Assembly: GCF_014199525.1 (NCBI RefSeq)
Contig: NZ_JACHNU010000001.1
Span: 558,001-622,000 of the forward strand
DNA: 64,000 bases
Source: Conexibacter arvalis
GTDB lineage: Bacteria; Actinomycetota; Thermoleophilia; Solirubrobacterales; Solirubrobacteraceae
Reading direction: 5' to 3'
Shown: piece by piece, positions 32,222-38,082 of the stretch
Position numbering within the stretch: the first letter of the stretch is position 1
Layout: each line of letters opens with the position of its first letter
Notes under the pieces: generated by a model
Told to the model about the DNA's origin: nothing
Database searches by the model: none
The model's input: the letters and a program-made list of their open reading frames with translations, nothing else
Translations under genes and position numbers: made by a program

Positions 32222-32989
32222 CTAGACCTGGATCGCCTCTTCGCGGATCGCTATCGCGACCGCGTGGGCGCGGCTGGAGGCCTCGAGCTTGCGCATCACG
32301 TTGCGCAGGTGGGTGCGGACGGTGTGCGGGGAGAGCGACAGCGCCGCGGCGACCGCCTCGGTCGAGCGGCCCTCGGCGACGAGCGCGAGCACGCGCAGCT
32401 CCGCCTCCGACAGCGCGGCGGTGCGCCGCTCGCAGAGGTCGGTGAGGACCGCCGGCGTCGCGCGGCGGGCCGGCGGCGTCGCGTCGCCGCGCTCGTTGAA
32501 CCAGACGCCGCCGCCGGCGACCGTCCGCAGCGCGTCGGCCAGCTCGCCGATCGCGCGGCGCTTGCCGATCACGCCGGCGGCGCCGCCGCGGACGGCGAGG
32601 GCGGCCTGCCGGCCGTCCTCGTGGTCGACGTAGAGGACGATCGCGGTCCGCGTGCCGCGCTGGACCAGCCGGCGCAGCAGCACGATCCCGTCGACGTCGG
32701 CGAGGTCGAGCGCGATCAGCGCGATGTCGGGCTCGTGCTGGCCGACGAGCGCCTCGCCGGCGTCGGCGGTCGAGGCGGCGGCGATCACCGCTATCCCCTC
32801 GCCGCGCAGCAGCAGGGGGAGGCCTTCGCGCACCGGCGCGTGAGGGTCGACGACGACGGCCGTGACCGGCCGCCGGCGCACGTGGACCGGGCCGTCCCCG
32901 TCGGGGCCGGCGAGCGAGGCGAGGTCGTCGGATCGGTCGTCGTCGCGAAGGGTCACGGGCTGCTCTTTCGCCGTCGATGCCCCCGGCAC
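32222..32989 (-). CDS. LuxR-type response regulator
   Basis: 255 residues from a GTG at 32989; an in-frame GTG at 32956 is another option. The receiver domain (about 42-155) has an acidic AVVVDPHAPVREG, the phospho-acceptor Asp in LIALDLADVDGIVLL and the Lys in GVIGKRRAIGE. Both fit, but the acidic pocket keeps only VD where DD is usual. The C-terminal LuxR helix-turn-helix (about 192-250) reads LSEAELRVLALVAEGRST, AALSLSPHTVRTHLRNVMRKLEASSRAHAVA. It lies 16 bases downstream of the CHAP hydrolase on the same strand, so it may be transcribed with late flagellar genes. No cognate histidine kinase is visible. Confidence 0.87.
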   Translation of the reverse strand: MPGASTAKEQPVTLRDDDRSDDLASLAGPDGDGPVHVRRRPVTAVVVDPHAPVREGLPLLLRGEGIAVIAAASTADAGEALVGQHEPDIALIALDLADVDGIVLLRRLVQRGTRTAIVLYVDHEDGRQAALAVRGGAAGVIGKRRAIGELADALRTVAGGGVWFNERGDATPPARRATPAVLTDLCERRTAALSEAELRVLALVAEGRSTEAVAAALSLSPHTVRTHLRNVMRKLEASSRAHAVAIAIREEAIQV

Positions 32990-33005
32990 CTTGTGCGCAG
33001 GCGCC

Positions 33006-33695
33006 TCAGCTCATGCGCACGTAGCCGAGCGCCGAGCCGGCCTCGTGGACGTTGCGCTTGACCTGGTCGGAGGAGTTGCCCTCGATCGTCTGGACGCGGC
33101 CGTCGGGCAGCACCTGCTCGACGATGCCGATGTGCTCGTCCCAGACGATCAGGTCGCCGGGGCGGGGCACGGCGCCGGGGCCGTTGGGGACGGCGCGGCC
33201 GACCCGCTGCGCCCAGGCGTAGACGTCGTCGACGCGGCCGAAGCCCTGGCCGTCGTCGCCGAGCGGCATGCCGGCCTGCTGGCCGAGCCAGCTCGTGAAG
33301 TACGCGCACCACGGCCCGACGCCGCTGCCGGCGGTCGCCGTGCGGTACTCGGCGATCCGCGGCGAGTCGTTGGAGCCGGGCGGGAACTCGGCCTGGCCGA
33401 GCTCGCGCTGCGCCAGCTGGACGATCAGCTGGTTGCCGAACCCGGCGCCGCCGTTGACCGGCAGCGCGCCGCCCGCGCCGGGCAGCGCGTTCGGCGCGAA
33501 GACGCCGGGGATCGTGACGCCGCGACCGGCGAGCGCGCCGTCGAGCAGGTTCGAGAAGCCGCCGGCGGTCGCGGCGGAGGCGAGCGCGGCCGGCGCGGCG
33601 GCGCCGCCGTTGGTTACCTGGACCGGCTCGGGGATGCGCGGCGAGAGCGCGCCCTGGATCTCTTCGACGCGCGCGATGGCTGCTGCGAGGGACAT
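33006..33695 (-). CDS. CHAP-domain peptidoglycan hydrolase of the flagellar locus
   Basis: 229 residues from the ATG at 33695 (MSLAAAIARVEEIQGAL). No signal peptide is seen. The first 60 residues end in GGFSNLLDGALAG and resemble the N-terminus of the lytic transglycosylase at 57928-58644. The CHAP (NlpC/P60-like Cys peptidase) core has NQLIVQLAQRELG, GPWCAYFTSWL (Cys130), DLIVWDEHIGIVEQV (His188) and TIEGNSSD as the third active-site element. It would cut peptide bonds in the wall to let the flagellar rod or filament through. A sigma-28-type site precedes it. Absence of a Sec signal suggests export by the flagellar type III path. Confidence 0.85.
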   Translation of the reverse strand: MSLAAAIARVEEIQGALSPRIPEPVQVTNGGAAAPAALASAATAGGFSNLLDGALAGRGVTIPGVFAPNALPGAGGALPVNGGAGFGNQLIVQLAQRELGQAEFPPGSNDSPRIAEYRTATAGSGVGPWCAYFTSWLGQQAGMPLGDDGQGFGRVDDVYAWAQRVGRAVPNGPGAVPRPGDLIVWDEHIGIVEQVLPDGRVQTIEGNSSDQVKRNVHEAGSALGYVRMS

Positions 33696-33704
33696 CGTCC
33701 CATT

Positions 33705-33731
33705 CGATCGGCAGTCGGCCGCGAATCTTGA
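33705..33731 (-). promoter_or_regulatory. sigma-28-type promoter of the CHAP hydrolase gene
   Basis: On the minus strand, TCAA (33728-33731) is followed after exactly 15 bases by GCCGATCG (33705-33712). It sits 9 bases upstream of the ATG at 33695, so the leader would be very short. The FliA consensus is TAAA-N15-GCCGATAA; here one base of the -35 differs. Confidence 0.6.
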
Positions 33732-33789
33732 CCCCCGGGCCGGCACGACCGCCGCGACGCGGCGCCGCGGGCGCGTCGGCGCTCACGAC

Positions 33790-33823
33790 AAAAAGAAGGC
33801 GAGCGGCCGCAGCCGCTCGCCTT
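33790..33823 (-). terminator. rho-independent terminator of the flagellin gene
   Basis: A perfect 12-base stem, AAGGCGAGCGGC (33796-33807) with GCCGCTCGCCTT (33812-33823), has a 4-base loop. On the minus strand it is followed by TTCTTTTT (the A-run at 33790-33794 of the plus strand). It lies 69 bases past the flagellin stop. Confidence 0.93.
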
Positions 33824-33854
33824 GTGGTCGGTCCCTCGATGGAGCCGATCTGTA

Positions 33855-33875
33855 CGCCCGCCCCAAAGGCGGGCG
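33855..33875 (-). repeat. second hairpin in the flagellin 3' untranslated region
   Basis: CGCCCGCC (33855-33862) pairs with GGCGGGCG (33868-33875) around the loop ccaaa. It lies between the flagellin stop and the T-run terminator. It lacks its own T-run and may instead protect the abundant flagellin mRNA from 3' decay. Confidence 0.55.
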
Positions 33876-33891
33876 AGGTTTGTGGTCCCTG

Positions 33892-34686
33892 TTAGCGCAG
33901 CAGCGAGAGGACGGCCTGCGGCGACTGCTGGGCCTGCGCGAGCATGCTCGTGCCGGCCTGCTGGAGGATCTGGTTCTTCGTGAAGTTGACCATCTCCGCC
34001 GCCATGTCCACGTCGCGGATGCGGGACTCGGACGCGCTCAGGTTCTCCTGGTACGTCGCGAGGTTGTTGTAGGTGTGCTCGAGGCGGTTCTGCACCGCGC
34101 CGAACGACGCGCGCTGCGCCGAGACGCTGTCGATCGCCGCGTCGATCGACGCGAGGACCGTCGCGCTGGCCAGCGAGATCGTGCCGACCGACTCGCCCAG
34201 GGAGATCGTCGAGACGGTGATGACCTCACCGTCGTTGGCGCCGACCTGGAAGGTGATCGTCGCGGCCGAGTCGAGCAGTCTCGTGTTGTTGAACTGCGCG
34301 GTCGTGCCGATGCGCTCGATCTCGTCGGTCAGCTGCACGACCTCGGAGTTGATCGCGAGTCTGTCCGAGGCGTTGAGCGTGCCGTTCTGGTACTGGACGG
34401 CCAGCTCGCGGACGCGCTGGAGCATGCTGTGGACCTCGGTGAGCGAGCCCTCAGCCGTCTGGACGAGCGAGATGCCGTCCTGCGTGTTGCGACGAGCCTG
34501 GTCGAGGCCGCCGATCTGGCCGCGCAGCTTCTCGGAGATCGCCAGGCCCGCGGCGTCGTCGGCGGCGCGGTTGATGCGGAAGCCGGACGACAGGCGCTCC
34601 ATCGACTTCGCGAGCTTGCCGCTGGTGTGCTCGAGGTTGCGATGCGCGTTGAACGCCTCGACGTTCGTGTTGATGCGAAGGGACAT
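33892..34686 (-). CDS. fliC: flagellin (filament protein)
   Basis: 264 residues, short for a flagellin (D0/D1 with very little D2/D3). The N-terminal region SLRINTNVEAFNAHRNLEHTSGKL, LSSGFRINRAADDAAGLAISEKLR, and NTQDGISLVQTAEGSL is typical. The C-terminal helix has NLSASESRIRDVDMAAEMVNFTKNQILQQAGTSMLAQAQQSPQAVLSLLR. The start is set at 34686 because AAGGAG lies 6 bases before that ATG; the ATG two codons upstream would leave no spacing. A FliA-type promoter precedes it and a strong terminator follows. Exported by the flagellar type III gate. Only this one flagellin is in the window; a glycan cluster 3 kb away might glycosylate it (inference). Confidence 0.97.
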   Translation of the reverse strand: MSLRINTNVEAFNAHRNLEHTSGKLAKSMERLSSGFRINRAADDAAGLAISEKLRGQIGGLDQARRNTQDGISLVQTAEGSLTEVHSMLQRVRELAVQYQNGTLNASDRLAINSEVVQLTDEIERIGTTAQFNNTRLLDSAATITFQVGANDGEVITVSTISLGESVGTISLASATVLASIDAAIDSVSAQRASFGAVQNRLEHTYNNLATYQENLSASESRIRDVDMAAEMVNFTKNQILQQAGTSMLAQAQQSPQAVLSLLR

Positions 34687-34741
34687 GCTCATCTCCTTGA
34701 TGTTCGTCCCAGGCGACTCCATGTCGCCCTAGCTGCCCCGT

Positions 34742-34768
34742 ACATCGGCCGTCCGCGATGAAGCTTTA
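34742..34768 (-). promoter_or_regulatory. sigma-28-type promoter of flagellin
   Basis: On the minus strand, TAAA (34765-34768) and GCCGATGT (34742-34749) are separated by exactly 15 bases, matching TAAA-N15-GCCGATAA of FliA. The -10 box lies 55 bases upstream of the ATG at 34686. Confidence 0.85.
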
Positions 34769-34802
34769 GCCGCTCGGGAGGATCTGGACGGCCTGGCGCG
34801 AA

Positions 34803-34818
34803 GGCGCTCGCGAGCGCC
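34803..34818. terminator. 16-base palindrome after the small flagellar-operon gene
   Basis: GGCGCTCGCGAGCGCC is a perfect palindrome 6 bases beyond the stop of the gene at 34825-35043 and 34 bases upstream of the flagellin -35 box. It may be a stem-loop ending the fliO-to-flhF transcript. No T-run was seen. Confidence 0.4.
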
Positions 34819-34824
34819 GCCCGC

Positions 34825-35043
34825 CTACGCCGTCACGTCGATCGAGCCGCCGCCCTCGGGCCGCGGCCGCGGGCGCTGCGCGGCGCGCTCGCGCCGCTGC
34901 TCGCGCAGCGCCTCCTCGCGCTCCTCCTCGCGCTCGCGGCGGCGCCGCTCGCGCTCCTCCGGGTCGACTCTCTGGTGGCCGACCGGCGGGACCGGGAAGA
35001 GGTCGGGGTTGCGGGGGATGATCGGGTTGACGCGATCGACCAT
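34825..35043 (-). CDS. small charged protein of the flagellar operon
   Basis: 72 residues from the ATG at 35043 (MVDRVNPIIPRNPDLFPVPPVGHQRVDPEE). The middle is a run of alternating Arg/Glu (ERERRRREREEEREEALREQRRER), certain to be a single charged helix, and the end is SIDVTA. No known domain. It follows the 142-residue membrane protein by 8 bases, as the last gene before flagellin. The conserved-looking head with NP-x-DLFP motif suggests a binding partner in the flagellar machinery, but nothing more can be said. Confidence 0.6.
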   Translation of the reverse strand: MVDRVNPIIPRNPDLFPVPPVGHQRVDPEERERRRREREEEREEALREQRRERAAQRPRPRPEGGGSIDVTA

Positions 35044-35051
35044 CGTCGCTC

Positions 35052-35480
35052 CTACGCCTCGGCCGGCTGCTCGGCGGCGTCGGGCGGCGGCGCGGCGGCG
35101 CGGCGGGCCGCCGCCTCCTCCTCGCGCTGCTCGCGCACGACTCTGAGCTCGGTCACGACCAGCTGGCGCCAGACGGCGACCGCGCACGCCCACACGACGA
35201 GGTAGGCGACGATCCCGCCGGCGAGCGCGCGCAGCAGCAGCTCCTCGACCGGGACGTCGGCCTGCCACGAGATCAGCGCGACGAGCGCGAAGCCGGCGAG
35301 GCCGCCCCACGCCTTCGCCTGCTTGACCTGCTCGCCGGCTCTCGGGTGGTTGGCGACGCTCGGCAGCACCGGCCCTCCGGCCCGGCCCCTGCCGGGGCCG
35401 CCGCGCCTGCCGCGCGCCGGCGGCGCCGCTGCGCGTCTGCCCGCCTGGCGCTGTCGCGGGCGCGTGTTGCTCGCTGCCAT
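35052..35480 (-). CDS. small two-helix membrane protein of the flagellar operon
   Basis: 142 residues from the ATG at 35480. A basic, Pro/Gly-rich N-terminal tail (about 1-50) is followed by two membrane helices (AWGGLAGFALVALISWQA and LLLRALAGGIVAYLVVWACAVAVW) and a charged C-terminal tail (RVVREQREEEAAARRA). The frame is co-directional and 17 bases from the PilZ gene. No family recognised. Its place next to the pilZ-flhF genes suggests a role near the basal body or in placing the flagellum; this is inference only. Confidence 0.6.
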   Translation of the reverse strand: MAASNTRPRQRQAGRRAAAPPARGRRGGPGRGRAGGPVLPSVANHPRAGEQVKQAKAWGGLAGFALVALISWQADVPVEELLLRALAGGIVAYLVVWACAVAVWRQLVVTELRVVREQREEEAAARRAAAPPPDAAEQPAEA

Positions 35481-35497
35481 CGTCCGACTCCTCCCGG

Positions 35498-36166
35498 TCA
35501 CAGCTCGCTGTCGCGCGTCATTCTGCGCGCGATCCGCTCGCGTTCGAAGATGAAGGCGACGAGGCGGCGCCGGTCGTTGTCGCTGAGCTCCTCGATCGCG
35601 ATCCCGCGGTGGCCCTCGTCGCTCGTGCGCGCGACGCGTCCGAGCCCCTCGATCGGCGGCTCCCCGTCGACGACCCGCAGCCGGAAGCGCACCGCGTCGT
35701 CGATCTGCAGCGTGTCGGGGCCCGAGGCGAGCAGCCCGTTGCCGCTCACGTTGACGGTGAACGTGTCGACCCACCTCCCGACGCGGTTCTCGTCGTCGAC
35801 GCGCGCCAGCGCCAGCGGGCGGACCGCGCTGACGCGCACGAAGTCGCGCCGCTGCTGGACCTCGACGGCGCCCTCCAGCGTCAGCTGGACGGCGTCGGAG
35901 GCGAGCACGCGGCCCGAGCCCTCGATCCGCACGAGGCCGCGCGGGCCGGGGAACTCGATCGCCATGCCGTCGACCTGGCCCTGCCGCATCGAGGCGGGCA
36001 GGTCGAGCAGCAGCACGAGCACGACCTCCGCGTCGGAGACGCGCGTGACGCGCGCGGCGTAGCGCTCGTCGCCCGGGAGCGCGAGGTCGACGTCCTGGCG
36101 CACCTCGGGCAGTGGGAGGGCGCCGGCCCCGCCGCCCTTGGTCGTCCGCTTGCGCAGCGGGCTCAT
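35498..36166 (-). CDS. PilZ-domain protein (YcgR-like)
   Basis: 222 residues. An N-terminal YcgR-N-like beta domain is followed by PilZ, whose c-di-GMP-binding marks are both present: the RxxxR box in QQRRDFVRV (about 104-112) and the N/DxSxxG box in TVNVSGNGLL (about 137-146). It would bind c-di-GMP and, as in YcgR, act on the motor or the switch to slow swimming. The stop of flhF overlaps its start by 4 bases, so it is produced with FlhF. Confidence 0.85.
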   Translation of the reverse strand: MSPLRKRTTKGGGAGALPLPEVRQDVDLALPGDERYAARVTRVSDAEVVLVLLLDLPASMRQGQVDGMAIEFPGPRGLVRIEGSGRVLASDAVQLTLEGAVEVQQRRDFVRVSAVRPLALARVDDENRVGRWVDTFTVNVSGNGLLASGPDTLQIDDAVRFRLRVVDGEPPIEGLGRVARTSDEGHRGIAIEELSDNDRRRLVAFIFERERIARRMTRDSEL

Positions 36167-38082
36167 CGCAGCAGCCGCTCCGCGAGCGCGTGCGGGTCGG
36201 CCGGCGCCAGCGCGCCCGGCAGCTCCACGCCGCTGTTGACGTAGGCGAGCGGCAGCCGCGTCGCGCAGGCCAGCTCGACGACGGCGCCGATATGGTCGGT
36301 TGCGTCGGCGTGGGTCATCGCGATCCCGGTCGCGCCGAGCGGCGCCAACCGCTCGACCAGCTCCTGCGCGACGGCGTCGCTGAGCGTCGCCGGCACGACC
36401 AGCTGGACCTCGTCGAGCGCGAGCGGCTCCAGCTGCGCCGCGAGCGCCTCGACGGCGGCCGGGTCGCCCGGCGAGACGGCCGGCGTGTCGAGCACGACGA
36501 CCGCCTCCCGGCGCAGCGCGGCGAGCCGCTCGGCCGCCCGCTCGCCGTCGACGACCTCGACGCGGACGCCGTGCGGCTTCAGCAGCGCGGTCAGCTCCGC
36601 CCCGCCGTCGGCCGGCGCGAGCGAGAGGCAGGCGACGGGGACCGTGCTGCCGTGGGCGTAGGCGGCGGCAAGGCCGGCGCTGCAGCGCGTCTTGCCGCCG
36701 CCGCCGGCGCCGACGAAGGCGACCGCGCGGCCGCCGATGCGCGGCGGAGCGAGCGTCGGGATGCGGCGCGCGAGCGCGGTGCGGACCGCCGCTCTGACGT
36801 CGCCGCCGGGCGTGAAGGGGAGCACGTGCGCGGTCGCGTCGAGCAGCAGCTCCTCGGTCGCCGCCGGCGCGAGGCCGCGCGTCGCGAGCTGCTCGCCGAC
36901 GAGCGTCGCCTCGGGGCTCCCGACCGCGCGGCGCGGCGTCGTCGGGCCGAGCCGGCGCCGGCGGTTGAAGAGGCTGCGCCGCGGCGCGAGCGTCGCGGGG
37001 GCCGGCGCCGACGGGCGGGAGGGCGCGGCGCCGGTGCCGGCGGGGGCGGCCGGGGCGGGCTCGGCGGCGGTCGTCGCCGCGTCGCCGTCGCGCCCGCCGC
37101 GGGCGGCGACGCTCGCCGCGATCGCCGCGGCCAGCTCGAGCGCCTGGGTCGTCTGCGGGCCGACGCCGCCGTCGAGCGGCGCGGGGTCGTCCGCGACCGC
37201 CGGCTCCGGCGCGGCGGCGGCCTTCGCGGCCGCGGCTCGCTTCGCCGCGCTCGGCTTGGCGGCCGCTCTGGCGCCTCTCGCCTGCGCTCTCGCGCGACCT
37301 CTCGCCGCTCTCGGCTCGGCGGCGCCGGCGCCTCTCGCCTGCGCGCTCGCGCGGCCTCTCGCCGCTCTGCGCTTCGCGGCTCTTCTCGCCGCCGGCGCGG
37401 CGGCGGCGCTGCCGTTCGCGCCGTTGGCGCCGCTCGTCCCGTTGGTCGCGCTCCCGTTCGCGGCCGCGGCCGGCGGCAGGTCGGGCGCCGGCGCCGGTCT
37501 CTGCGGCAGCGGGACCGGCTCCTCGGTCGTCTCGGCGACGACCGGCGGCCGCGGCGTCGCGTAGGCGCGGCGCTGGGGGATCTCCGGCTCGGCCGTCTCG
37601 ACGTCGGCCGAGGCGGCGCCGGCGGTGACGACCGGCTCGGCGCGCTCCTCGGCGGCGGCGAGCTGGCGGGCGAAGGTGTCGCTGTGCCGGCGCAGGATCT
37701 CCGCCGGCGTGCGGCCGGCGCCGTCGCCGCCGGTCGCCTGGCGCAGCAGCTCGGCCGCCGTCAGCGGCGCGCCCTGCTCGGCGGCGGGCGCGTCCGCGGG
37801 CGGAGCGGCCGGCGGCGGCGCCGGCGCGGCCGGCTGCTCGTCGTAGAGGTCGATCCGCCGGCTGCCCGCCCGCGCCTGCACCTCGACGAACTGCTGCTGG
37901 AAGAAGCCGCCGATCCCGCCCATCAGGCCTTCGCGCTGGCGCACGACGACGGCGTCGGGGCCGAGCTCGGCGCGGATCTGCGGGAGGACCTCCTCCAGCG
38001 ATCTGCCGCGGAAGGTGCGGAGCGCCGGATCGGCCGGCAGGTGCCCGTTCGCCTTCGGGCGATCGTCAACTTGCGAGCTCAT
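36163..38082 (-). CDS. flhF: FlhF-type SRP GTPase with altered GTPase motifs
   Basis: 639 residues. The N-terminal FlhF head (about 20-75) reads TFRGRSLEEVLPQIRAELGPDAVVVRQREG. A long Ala/Pro/Arg-rich low-complexity section (about 80-370) follows. The NG-like GTPase is the last about 270 residues: the P-loop GAGGGGKT (about 458-465) lacks the following Thr (it is Arg). The G3 box is DTPAVSPGD. The G4 position reads THAD rather than TKxD. FlhF sets the place and number of flagella; GTP turnover may be weakened here. It overlaps flhA by 17 bases and pilZ by 4, so the three form one translation unit. Confidence 0.85.
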   Translation of the reverse strand: MSSQVDDRPKANGHLPADPALRTFRGRSLEEVLPQIRAELGPDAVVVRQREGLMGGIGGFFQQQFVEVQARAGSRRIDLYDEQPAAPAPPPAAPPADAPAAEQGAPLTAAELLRQATGGDGAGRTPAEILRRHSDTFARQLAAAEERAEPVVTAGAASADVETAEPEIPQRRAYATPRPPVVAETTEEPVPLPQRPAPAPDLPPAAAANGSATNGTSGANGANGSAAAAPAARRAAKRRAARGRASAQARGAGAAEPRAARGRARAQARGARAAAKPSAAKRAAAAKAAAAPEPAVADDPAPLDGGVGPQTTQALELAAAIAASVAARGGRDGDAATTAAEPAPAAPAGTGAAPSRPSAPAPATLAPRRSLFNRRRRLGPTTPRRAVGSPEATLVGEQLATRGLAPAATEELLLDATAHVLPFTPGGDVRAAVRTALARRIPTLAPPRIGGRAVAFVGAGGGGKTRCSAGLAAAYAHGSTVPVACLSLAPADGGAELTALLKPHGVRVEVVDGERAAERLAALRREAVVVLDTPAVSPGDPAAVEALAAQLEPLALDEVQLVVPATLSDAVAQELVERLAPLGATGIAMTHADATDHIGAVVELACATRLPLAYVNSGVELPGALAPADPHALAERLLR

